Below, one piece after another: positions 26,001 through 36,400 of a DNA stretch of 42,150 nucleotides; the stretch's first letter is position 1; each line of letters starts with the position of its first letter. The notes beneath the pieces are model-generated. The model had not been told where the DNA came from and made no database searches. It saw nothing but the letters and a program-made list of their open reading frames with translations. Where the stretch lies: positions 1-42,150 of IMG/VR virus record IMGVR_UViG_3300008267_000109. One strand, 5' to 3'. The translations under genes and the position numbers were made by a program. The DNA is from a virus.

Positions 26001-28078
26001 ATATAAGAATAGTAATACTTGCCCTATTGCTTGGAAGATTTCCAGATAAAAGTTTAATACCAGGAATTAATGAATCAGAATTAAATTCATTAAAATTTTT
26101 TGGAGTAAGTATAGATAATGATAACGAATCAAGAGTAAGATCTCTTGACTCATATTCTAAAAATTTTAGAGATGATATATCCAGGCAAACATACTCATCT
26201 CAGAGGTTGAACAAAGGAATTTATATAAGCTTTACATTTTTAGATGACCCAATGTTTATTTTTTCAGATACAGAAACAATTATAGGTGAATTTGATGCAA
26301 TAAATATTGCATCTCAAACATTAATTGAAGATACACAAAATATATCTTATGGTTATGGTAGTCCAGTTGCAAAAGATATAGCAAATCCTGATAATTTGAA
26401 TAAATTAAAAAATGAATTTAAAAAGATGACAGGAAGGGATCCAGCTTTGGGTCTTTATTCCGGAGAAGAATTTGTCAATAAAGATTTTGCATTCTTTTTT
26501 GATCAAGAATATAAAAACAATCAATCAACAGATAGTGAAATATCTTTAACATCCAAAATAACAAAAATATTAAGAGAAATAAATTTAGCAATATCAAGCA
26601 GGGATTCTTATGTTAGATTGTTAAGATCTAGTCTTGAAAGAAAAAGACAGTTAGAAGAGGCGATTGGAATATTAAATAATAATGATAATCAGCTAAATAC
26701 AGAGGATGTATCAACTCAGGAGTTTTCAAGGCTTAAAAATGCCCAGGAAGTTCTTGAGAGAACATCAGATGTCATACAAACATCAATAGATATTATAACT
26801 GGTGATACTTACAGATCTACTGCATTTGACTACCTAATAGAGGATGATACATCAAATATAATTGGCTATGGATCTGGTAAAAGATTTATCATACATGACG
26901 ATCAAATAATTAGTTATAATTTTTCAGAAAACTCGCCATCTTTCACCAGATGTGATGTTGTTGGCGACACCCCTTTAAATTTAACTGGAAATATAGCATC
27001 TGCAACAGATGGAAAGCTTTTGTGGGCGGGTGCAACAGATTTTGATCTATGGAGACAATATGGCTATAAGGTAGAGACAAAACAAATTCCATTTATTACA
27101 GATAGCGAAACTATGGGAAAACCATACGCAATTTTGGAATTAATAGTTGCTGCATCAGATATAAATTCAGGAAATATATCTGTAATAGGAAATGAGTTTT
27201 ATCAACCAGGAGATATAGTTTATATAGCATCTAGAAATCTATTATATTATGTTGTAAATGTTACACATAGGTTCGATTATAGTGGTGGAAACTTTTCTAC
27301 AGATTTATCCTTAAAGTATGGAAGACCGCCAGGTGTTTATCTTCCAAGTCCAATGGATATATTGGGCCAGCAAGCACTTGGAACTGCAGATTCTAAGTTT
27401 ATAACCTATAGGACTGCCAGATCTGACGATAATTATATACCATTATCACCAGAGTCTACACTTATTATCCCTAAGTCAATAATGGATGGATCATCAACAA
27501 GTAAAGAAATAGATCTTTTGTCATTTGGGACTAATAATCTTAGATTTACGCAAATGATGTCTCAGCTATCTACTGGATTTTTATCAGGTGAAAGATACTT
27601 GTTGATAAGGGGTTTTGCAAAAAATAAAAATAATTCATCAGAAATAGAAAAAATAAATAATTCATTATCTGTAATTAGGTCTATTTTTCAAAATCCAATT
27701 CAAGTTGTAAAATCAACAAATGATATAATAAATTTTTCTAGCACAAAATATGTATCACAACAGATGTCACTACCAAACTCTAGACTAGCTCCATCAATTC
27801 CTGGTGATAAAATTATAGAACAAATATCTTATCTTGAAAAATCTTCAACAGATCAAACAACAATAAAATGTCTAGATAGAAAATTAGATTCAATTATAAA
27901 CAGTAGGGGTATAAATATTCAAAGTAATAATGAGTCTGGATCAATAGAGGATATATTTCCAAAGGATGGACCAAGGCAAAGATCATGGGTAGATATAAGG
28001 GACAGGCTATTTGATTTTTCTGAAAACTTTACAATAGTTGAAATAGGTATTATAACAATACCCGCAAAAATAAGGTGA
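23054..28078 (+). CDS. Giant baseplate hub protein
   Basis: This 1674-aa protein carries the landmarks of a phage hub (gp27/gpD-like). Residues 329-360 include SFSLELPYGVGRIIEDDIEI. Residues 430-446 have VHFFIRGNKFKQTYG. Residues 495-534 have MVQVFCGYVESCSEQYGSGS, then SAKDNMGWLSWSRV. At 1354-1438, ELIVAASDINSGNISVIGNE, QPGDIVYIASRNLLYYVVNV and THRFDYSGGNFSTDLSLKYG form the late beta domain seen in hub proteins. A coiled coil (about 743-780) and several helical inserts make it much larger than the usual 350-600 residues. It ends with TGA four bases before the spike gene. Trimers would form the ring that holds the spike. Confidence 0.75.
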   Translation: MSFNNLIKKTSQTLQKVKKDILSGNPIYVSAPNLVETGVSLYLEDNILKSSVPKFRNFTSQSPEASILIKKKAFSTFSSANDLRFMERTERMFLRATKALFAYKVQQIRAYESLTKFEDFYTKTGTYSMNLLSLMMNQSSFLVKNPNSFTTQFLKKLDFKNEDDYANSKLAEWLKQPINIKDVDRSLLSSDIIVDNNGFLRRQTGYIKTNQEFILSLDSFAANQVIKSKIEFYKNEYNSEINTEFSDPNSYFSSISDYYDYASGNKDPAVAEILRIIKRNAFSQDSKLTTWIVDPDSIDNYLTGPGTGVIELCNFTNFNCSSSIYSSPSTASFSLELPYGVGRIIEDDIEIAIEEALRGTIGLFADLASNGFITSPGGIIKPIADGVSVIGASTLLGSADATDSSIDVDYIRKTLRKFYIGKNIVNPSDYVHFFIRGNKFKQTYGNSDNDLITDKSEYSISDSVFKAEYQLYTDKQISFEDYKKLRINQDNSFGMVQVFCGYVESCSEQYGSGSFSLNISAKDNMGWLSWSRVPAEPILMDVSGVLEDPLTPYKINKSDTLSIDIESLDLLDENKELLNSKLLSFNNGIFSGQNANTNNIIQGQYIGLGSLNGSRIIQHPDGLVYRWKSGIIAATANFNTVGNRSTAELSQYTQYYAPSAVKNPVNNLDVANIISTLVTGEPYNVLRFVEQAFEAAGNKSSRSNTLLGRNDPLRGYLDSVRRQNKIYGNFKPYRLFTQNSATLEILSLQGKKQELNNEIKILSNKKSKLNDQILKLKNSGLNGPIVEALTAEISTIDVSINDRLKDALSISNALNSAERLNSTTFGSLFNPLNSPPMFLGETKDEHEEVVRSMSQVGALRRIEDVRLNRDNNYLIVSDQYDTSDIRPFILGLNNSEYKKFDGEYEGIYDLCVSASKYVHMEFFCNTQGHLELRPPQWNKTPLTLLRDIVRYKRITGKDIIPDFITNSLKTREKNIYEQIYYSNIRIVILALLLGRFPDKSLIPGINESELNSLKFFGVSIDNDNESRVRSLDSYSKNFRDDISRQTYSSQRLNKGIYISFTFLDDPMFIFSDTETIIGEFDAINIASQTLIEDTQNISYGYGSPVAKDIANPDNLNKLKNEFKKMTGRDPALGLYSGEEFVNKDFAFFFDQEYKNNQSTDSEISLTSKITKILREINLAISSRDSYVRLLRSSLERKRQLEEAIGILNNNDNQLNTEDVSTQEFSRLKNAQEVLERTSDVIQTSIDIITGDTYRSTAFDYLIEDDTSNIIGYGSGKRFIIHDDQIISYNFSENSPSFTRCDVVGDTPLNLTGNIASATDGKLLWAGATDFDLWRQYGYKVETKQIPFITDSETMGKPYAILELIVAASDINSGNISVIGNEFYQPGDIVYIASRNLLYYVVNVTHRFDYSGGNFSTDLSLKYGRPPGVYLPSPMDILGQQALGTADSKFITYRTARSDDNYIPLSPESTLIIPKSIMDGSSTSKEIDLLSFGTNNLRFTQMMSQLSTGFLSGERYLLIRGFAKNKNNSSEIEKINNSLSVIRSIFQNPIQVVKSTNDIINFSSTKYVSQQMSLPNSRLAPSIPGDKIIEQISYLEKSSTDQTTIKCLDRKLDSIINSRGINIQSNNESGSIEDIFPKDGPRQRSWVDIRDRLFDFSENFTIVEIGIITIPAKIR

Positions 28079-28082
28079 TAAT

Positions 28083-30476
28083 ATGTTGGAAGGAATAAAG
28101 CAGTTAATAAAATCTGAAATGCTTGATGATTTAATTTCTGTTATACCACAAGAAATAATAATAAAAGAAATTGAAAAAGATGGAACTATAGTAGCCAAAC
28201 ATATAGCATCTCCTAGTGAATTAATTGATACACAACTTGGATCTATTACTGGTGGTCAATTTGGTTTATTTTATAAGCCAAAACCTGGATCTAAAGCCTT
28301 GGCCATAAGGGTTTATCCAGGCTCTACAAATCATACGCAAATAATAAAAACCATTTCTAACCCATCTCAAATAAGGCACGATCATATATCAGAGCCGGTA
28401 GAAGATACTGAGCAGGGTCATCTTTTGGATGGAAATTTTGATGTAGAGCCTGGATCAGTATTGCTAAGGAGTGATATAAATCAAAAATTACATTTAAATT
28501 CTATAAATAAATCAAATGGATCAATAGAGTTAATAGATAATAATAATTCTGGTATAAATATTGAAACTTTTAATTCTTCTTCTATATTAAATATAATATC
28601 TCATTATCAACAGTCAGTTTCAAATGGCGGAAGATCTTTTTCAGGCGAGTACCACAATGGTATTAACGAATCTTATTATATAAAAAATAATTCAAATTTA
28701 TATTCAGTAAAAAGACCGGATATGACAACTATAAATAAAATTGGATTATTTTACCCTGGTAATGCATACACCGCAATGATTATGAATAAGCCAAGAAATG
28801 TGCCACTTACTTTTAATAAAAAAATAATTAATCATGTGGCGGAAAAGGCAAAATTTGTTGGATATGAAAATGAAAAACAAGTCATAATGTCTAAAAAAAA
28901 TCCAGAAGAATCCTACGATTTAATAGAAAATGGAAGATTGATTGAAAGCAGAAAAATATATAATTTATTTTTTATGGCCCCAGATCAATTATTACAGACA
29001 ATATCTGGAAACATACTAAGTGATATAGATGGTTATTTTAGCCCCGTAAATATTAACTATGGAGTTACACCATCTATTTTAAAATCATCAAAAGATATAT
29101 TAAAAATATTAGATAATAATTCATTATTATTTGATAAAATAAAAAACAATAACAAAAGAGGTATTGCTTATCATTTTCAACTAAATACACATGATAATAT
29201 AAAAGATGTTTTTTATGCCTCTAAAAATACAAGATTTATATTAGATAAAGAAGGAGTATTAAAAGCAAATATACCAAAAAGTTCTATACATGGAAATATA
29301 ATGTATCCAGACTCTACAACATTTATAAGTGGCAATGATATTTCACCAAAAATATCATCTGAATATTCAAATAGGTCATCAATAGAAAGAATTCCTATTA
29401 CAAATAGAAACTCTGATGGAAATGTTCAGCTTCCATCATTAACTTTCATAACTGAATCTCCAAACATTAAAAAAACTAGAAATACAGGAATTCAATTCTC
29501 TAATTCTAATGGCTATTTTGACAGTAGTGGAATTGGAAAGTTGAGAGTAAATACTACAAAATATCATAATATGTGGGCAGCATGTGAAATGCTTTTAGCA
29601 AATTACATAGTAAATGTATCATTACCTAGAGTTGTAAATGATAAATTACATAATATAGTTATGCTTGGTATGTCTAAGAATGAAACATTTGAAAAGATAG
29701 ATTCAACATTCTCAGGATCATTGGCGAATCCTAGCAAAAAGGAATATGAAATACCATCTTATGGAACCGTTTTGGTTTCGCCTCAAAAGCCAAGTATAAA
29801 TCCAGGAGGAGATGTTATATTTGGAGGAGCTTTATATAGAAATCTTCAGGATTACTCCAACTCTGAAGATTCTACGTCAGGATATAGCGGTGTTAGCTCT
29901 AATATAAATCTAGAAGGATCTTTGGAGGCATCAATAGGAAGTGATGATGCAGATGGAAAAAGTGTAACATTAGATACTAATGGTAGTATTGTTACTTGGA
30001 TTGGGAAAGATAAAAACAATAGAAGTCTTTCGATGCAAACAGACGGCTCTGTATTGGTAAATATAGGCGGTCACAGCTCAGATGGCACATTTAATGAGGG
30101 AAGGCTGGACTTGAGAGTTAACCTTACTGATAAAGGTAAGTTTGATGATGAAGAACTAAATCCAAGAGATAACATAGAATCAACAGATTCTGATTTTATT
30201 ATATCAATAAGTGATAAAGGAATAATTATATCTGGTATGAAGAAAAACATACCAATGTTAATAAATAACTCTGGACAAATAGTTATGCAATCACAAAGTG
30301 GTATAATATTGAATGGTGGAATGGGTGGGGTTAAGGTTATTGAGAAAAACAGGCCAGCAAAAGATGTTGGTCTACCACAATCAAATACTGCAAATTCCTT
30401 AGACTCCGGTGATCCAACGAATATTGATAGCATAGCCCAGACATTTAGGGAGCTTGCAGATTTATCTACAGAATAA
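28083..30476 (+). CDS. Baseplate central spike protein
   Basis: In this 797-aa protein, residues about 50-85 (LGSITGGQFGLFYKPKPGSK, then ALAIRVYPGST) resemble the OB-fold that docks gp5/gpV-type spikes onto the hub. A large middle region (150-600) is unassigned. Residues about 605-685 contain two or more repeats of 23-25 residues ending in IG (LEASIGSDDADGKSVTLDTN; SIVTWIGKDKNNRSLSMQTD; SVLVNIGGHSSDG). This is the intertwined beta-helix pattern of membrane-piercing spikes. The C-terminus continues with short strand repeats (MLINNSGQIVMQSQSGIILN). No lysozyme motif and no HxH tip are seen. AAGGTGA precedes ATG 28083. Its position right after the hub supports the assignment. Confidence 0.72.
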   Translation: MLEGIKQLIKSEMLDDLISVIPQEIIIKEIEKDGTIVAKHIASPSELIDTQLGSITGGQFGLFYKPKPGSKALAIRVYPGSTNHTQIIKTISNPSQIRHDHISEPVEDTEQGHLLDGNFDVEPGSVLLRSDINQKLHLNSINKSNGSIELIDNNNSGINIETFNSSSILNIISHYQQSVSNGGRSFSGEYHNGINESYYIKNNSNLYSVKRPDMTTINKIGLFYPGNAYTAMIMNKPRNVPLTFNKKIINHVAEKAKFVGYENEKQVIMSKKNPEESYDLIENGRLIESRKIYNLFFMAPDQLLQTISGNILSDIDGYFSPVNINYGVTPSILKSSKDILKILDNNSLLFDKIKNNNKRGIAYHFQLNTHDNIKDVFYASKNTRFILDKEGVLKANIPKSSIHGNIMYPDSTTFISGNDISPKISSEYSNRSSIERIPITNRNSDGNVQLPSLTFITESPNIKKTRNTGIQFSNSNGYFDSSGIGKLRVNTTKYHNMWAACEMLLANYIVNVSLPRVVNDKLHNIVMLGMSKNETFEKIDSTFSGSLANPSKKEYEIPSYGTVLVSPQKPSINPGGDVIFGGALYRNLQDYSNSEDSTSGYSGVSSNINLEGSLEASIGSDDADGKSVTLDTNGSIVTWIGKDKNNRSLSMQTDGSVLVNIGGHSSDGTFNEGRLDLRVNLTDKGKFDDEELNPRDNIESTDSDFIISISDKGIIISGMKKNIPMLINNSGQIVMQSQSGIILNGGMGGVKVIEKNRPAKDVGLPQSNTANSLDSGDPTNIDSIAQTFRELADLSTE

Positions 30477-30491
30477 TAAAATAGGTTTAAA

Positions 30492-33400
30492 ATGAGTAAT
30501 TCTATTACATCTCTTATTGCTGGCGAAATAAATACCAATGAAGATAAAACTTCTATTCAAATTAATTGCGAACCAGATTCTGTACAAAATAATGGTTCTG
30601 AAATATTCAATAGAGTAAAATACGAAGTTAAAATACCATTTAATAGTGGAAATTCTCTGCCAATTTCTGGAGGATCTATTGTAAAAATAGACCCAGAAAA
30701 TTCAACATATTTTTTAAATAAAAATGATGAGTATATAGCCAGAGTAGAAAGTCTAAATAGAATTATAAATAATGAGCTAAAAGATATATCAAATGATAAT
30801 TTTGTATTTTCAGAATATAAAGATTTATCAAAAATTAAATTAAGCATTAACAAGTGTTTATATGAATGTGCAAAATTTTTAAAATCAAGTAAAAATTTTT
30901 ATGATACAAGTTATGTACCTGAATTTATATTAAGCTCAATTAAATCAAGTCTAAATATAAATAGTTTATCAAGTGATTTGAATGAAAAAGCCAGTAAAAA
31001 ACTAAAAGATGAAAATCTCATTAGTTTTGGATATTTACAATATATACCATTTGAAAATATAATAAATATATATTCTTTAATTTCAAAAACAAAAAATCAA
31101 GATTCTCAACTTAAAGGAGTTGGAACTTTCACAGGAAACTTGGGAATTTCTTTTGAAAATATTTATAAAAAATTAAAAAATTTGGAAGATAGTCCTGAAA
31201 ATTTTACTGATATAGAAAAAGAAAATATAATATCTTGCGCAATATTAGAAATATTTCCAATTTATAGAATAGAAGAGGATATTATAGAGTCAGGAATTGA
31301 TGGAGATCCTAAAAACCAATTATCTGGATTTTATACATTCTTTGGATCAAAATTCTATATAAAAATGCCAGACCTATCTGGTAGAGATTTTAATGAAAAT
31401 ATAAGTACATTTAATTATGATACTGAAGACGGCACGCCAATTCTTCTTTATTATATTTTAGAAATTTTTGCAGGAAATAAAGATATAAGAGAATATAAAA
31501 ATATAGTATTTAACTATAGTCAATTTCCATCATTAACAATACAAGATTCAAGCATAAGTTATCCATCTACTTCTGGTGGACAAGAAGAATCTTTATTATC
31601 TTGGAATGGTGAAATAAGTCAATTTTTATCATTAAAACAAAACTTTTTAATAAATTTTAATAATTTAAGAGATTTTAAATTTTATTTATCGCCAGTTATA
31701 AAAAATAAATCAAAAAAAATAAAAGGAATATCTGGATTATCTTCAGACAAAATTGAAATATCTACAATACCAATTGATTTAACATTTAAGGATAAAATAC
31801 CAAATATAGATAAATTTTCAACCGTACCTTTATATTATAATTCAATTTCATCCCTAGACTCTATTTTATCTGCATTGAACAGGCCTGAGTTGATTATTTC
31901 TGATAAAAATAATTCAAAAAGATTACTAACAAATGAAAGATTATTTTATTCAACTGAACAACAAAACGTAAGAACTCTGGTCTGTGGAAATAGCCCTAGA
32001 TATATATATGATCTTAAAAAGATAGATAATTCAAAAGATATAGATTATGCTTTTACTCCAATTGTTCCATCTGATATATCACTTCATGTACCAAAACATT
32101 GGATGCCATTGGAAATAGATGATGGTGGTACATCAGGCGATACTTTATCTTTAAAGCTTTCTGAATTGGCAAAAAATAATTTAAAAAATTACTTTCCAAT
32201 AACAGGAGTATCATCAGGTACGGATGGTATTTTCCCAATTTCAAGTAATAATGATCTTGAATTTGCAACATATGCCATAGACTCTATAACAGGTCAGTTT
32301 CTAAGAATTCCAGGATATATAAAAATTAATGTATCTGAATCAAGAATAACGAAAATTACTCCAGATGGATATCAGGGGGGTAGTAAAATTAGCCTTAATG
32401 ATGAAATTAGATTAGATATAGAGGGCGAAGGCTTATCTGGTGCATATGAATTGATGCTAGATGTACCAGGAAATCCAAGATCTATTGTTAATAAGAATGA
32501 TCCAGAGGTTAGTATATTTTCATCTAGTGAAAATAAAGTTGAATTAATAATAAATAAAAACTGGTCAAATGTTTTAACTACTATCGGTGAGTTTCAAGTT
32601 TATTTGAAAACAAATAACACTATAAATAAAGAAACAAATAAATATAAGATAAATATATCTAATGAATTTCAGGTTGATTTAAAAACAAAAGAATCTGTAT
32701 TAGTTGACTTTGAATCATTAAATTGTATTTTTTATCCAGAAAAAGGGTTTAGTATTGGTGTAGACAAGAATATAATAACTGAAAATGGCCCAGATTCTAT
32801 TCCATATATAATTGGTGGCGGACAAGTATCATTAAATTTAAAATCAAAAAATAGAATATTTTCACAAGAAAACTTCGATAAAATATATGCATATATAGCG
32901 TTTGAAAATTTAGATGTACTAAAGCAGACAACTATAGAGGAAAATATTTTTTCTATATCTTATGGTAATAAAAAGTTATTTACAAATAAATCACTAGTAT
33001 GGAGCTATGGATCCAGCCCCTACTTTACAAGATCTGGTTCTGACAGAAGGGCTAAAATATCTTTTCCAGGCCCAATGAATTTGGCCGAGAATAATTTCAG
33101 ATATCTTATAGAAGATCATAATAATATTCCAAAAAATGCTTATTTGGTATTTTCAAATTCTTTATTGTCTTCAGATATTGAGTTTAATTTACAAGATTCT
33201 TATCCTATATCAATATTAAAAATAGGAAGTACAGATGAATCACCTGATTACTCACCACCATTTATAAGCCCTCCAAATATTGTTGGCACAATAATAAAAT
33301 CTGAAAACAACAGTAGCATATATGCAAATTTTGATCCATCACAAATAATTGCATCCACTGATTCATCAAGTCTTTCATTTTTAATTAAAAAATCTATACC

Positions 33401-36400
33401 AAATGATATGGTTTCTGAAGATGCAATATCAAGGATAATAAATGGTAAGATTTCCTCATCCAAGAAAATAAAGGGTTTAATTATATTATTTAACGGACCA
33501 GATAGACCATCTAAATATTTTAAAAATAATTATAAATTTTATATAGGTTTACAAAATATAACAAGAAATAGGGTTGGCAAGATAAAACATCTTAAAGATG
33601 GAGTTGTATGCGCTTATTTTAAAAATATAAATGTGCCATTACTAAATGGTTTTACGGATATAAATATAAAAGTATTTGATGAATTTGGTCAATATGATTC
33701 ATCTTTATTTACAAAGATAACAAAAAAGATTAATAAAACAAATATTTTAATATCTGGAAGTGGTAATGAAAAAACATTAAGTATTAATAATTTAAATGAT
33801 AGAAGAATTCAAACATATACAGATGGTTATGCTTCTTTAAGGCCAAATATATTTAACTTATCGCTTCCATTAAATGTAAGTATAGAAAAATTTTATTATC
33901 AAAAGTTTGGATATACAAATGGATCTCCAGGTGTATTACCAATTGCCAGTAGTGATCCATATATTGACTTCTTGTCTCCTATAAAAATAAGGCCACAAAA
34001 TTTTAATTTAATATTTGGAAATATAGATGCACAGTCAAATCCATCAAGCTCAATTAGCGGCTCAAGGATTCATAATTCAGACGGTCAAGACTCGATAATA
34101 GAAGTCTCTAGTAATTCTATAAAAGTAATATTAACAAAAGATGAATTAACAGCAAAAGCTCAAAGATTACTTGATGAAGTTAGATCCAAAGTTTCTAATA
34201 TAAAGAGTAGAAATAGTGACTTTTCCTCTGGTGACGAAGGAAGTGTTGGAGCCGAAATAGCAATTTCATCTGGAAATCAAGTTGTCAATATAGAAAGGTT
34301 ATCTGCAGAGCTTAATGAATTAATTGCTGATGCAAACTCAACTGTTGAGCAGATTCAGGAGAAAATAGATCTAATTAATTCCGTAATGAAAAAGGCTTCA
34401 CTTCTTGCAGATAAACTATCAAGTGCCAACTTTAGCTTATCAGATGCAGTAGAGCAAATTACAGATCAGGAGCTTTTACAGCTTGGAGCGCCGGACTCAA
34501 TAGTAAGGTTGAATCAAAAATTTACTTATATTCCAGAAAATATAAAATATAATGAATCTTTTATATCTGAATATAATGACTATATTATTTTGTCAAATAT
34601 AATAAAAATAGAGCAAAGCCATGTTATTGAGTTAAAAATTCCAGAAATAATAAATATAAGAGATTTAAAAAATAATAAAATTTACAATAAAAATAATTTT
34701 TCAGAATTAAAATTTGGAAATTCACAAATAGAAATAGAGGTTGACATTAGAGGGGGCGATAGAGACACAAAGATAGAACTTGGTGGATATAGGCTACCAA
34801 CCAATTTTACAAGAATATCAGGTGACATAGCAACTTATAATGTTATTATTAATCCTCAAAATTTGATACTAGTATTCTCTGGAAATAACTGTGTTAATAT
34901 ATCCATAACAAGCTCAAATATTCCAAGAATTGGTGCAGAAAGAATTTTAGATCCACTTGCCGGACAGAATATAGATTTGTTTTTCGAAAGAGCAAAGGGG
35001 TCTATAGATAAGGTTGGCAAAGGAAAATTAGACTCTATTATAAAAAGAACCAAGATGAAAGTTGGTCCTGTAATCTACGATAAATCATTGGCCGCAAAAG
35101 AGTTTTTAAAGAGTATATGTGATGCATCATTTCATTTGACTGCAGAAATATCTTTTCAATTAAAATTTTTAAAAATATTATATATTCCAATTAAAGTTAT
35201 ATTTTGTATTATAGACGTTTTATGTTCTTTATTGCATCCAGTTAAATTAGCATTTGCAGTAATTAGACTATTCGCATGTTTATTTGATTTATTGCTATTA
35301 TTACCTCCAATTGCAATGCCAATATTGTTCTTAACATTAATGTTGCATATATTAGAACTATTACTATGTGTTATTCAAAAAGCAATAGGGCTAGTTGTAG
35401 CTGTAAATGAGGTAATAACGGCACTAGATACAGCCGTAAGAGTTAGAGATATTGAGTCAATTAAAAATCTTGAGCTGACCCTTAACGAGCATTTCTTAAC
35501 AATAGAGGCGGATTTTCAAGTTCTTGAGCCAATATTCCAAATATTAGGATTAATACTTGAGCTACTACAATTAGCCTTCTCATTTCCTTGTCAAATAGTT
35601 CAAGATGAGGATCAGCCAACATGTATAGACCCATCAATGTTGGCTGGAATAATTTTGAGCAAGGTAGCTCCGAATGGCTCTTTGGTTCCAGACGCAATGT
35701 TGCCATTAGCACAAGATTATACCAGATTGTCCTCCCTGAGAACTGGTGAAAATGGCAACAGCCCAGAGGTTGAAAATAATAGAGTATCCATATTAGATGT
35801 TGACTATCAAACTCCTCCAGAGGATCCGCGTGGTTCTCCAATAAATAATGTTTTATTTAGAATATCAGAAGCTATAAACAATAATAAAACAATTATTGTA
35901 TCAGATAACAGTAATTATGCCGGAAATATATTGCCTGACTTAAAAGATTCTCAGACAAATGAATCAAAAACTGTTGAAAAGGGTGGATTTTTTTCTGGTG
36001 ATTTAAATGGAGATGGTTTTATAGATAATATAGATTATGAAAAAATGAGATTTTCATCTGGAGAGTTTGATGCATCATTTGTAATATCATGTACAAAATC
36101 AAAGAAAAAATTTAGTCTTGGAATACCTGTTTTTAAGCCAAAAAATGATCCAAGATTTGTTGAATTTCAATTTAATTCAGAGGGTCTAACATCTGAATTA
36201 TCATTCGTACTAGGCTCAAGAATCGGAATATTCTTTAAGAAAAAAATTGTTGATGAACTATTTACAGTAGACACACCTCCAGCGCTATTAAAAAAATCTG
36301 GAAAATCAATTACAATTCATAACTCTGCATCCATTAATCCAGATGATGTAAAGTTAATTAGTCCAATTGATGGATTTTCAGAATTTATAGAGTTTGCTGG

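Noticed and set aside
30071-30538. 155-codon minus-strand open frame, and similar antisense frames across the window
   Set aside because: They lie wholly opposite well-supported genes, lack ribosome sites and have compositions (Leu/Phe/Ser-rich) expected from the complement of Lys/Asn/Asp-rich genes.
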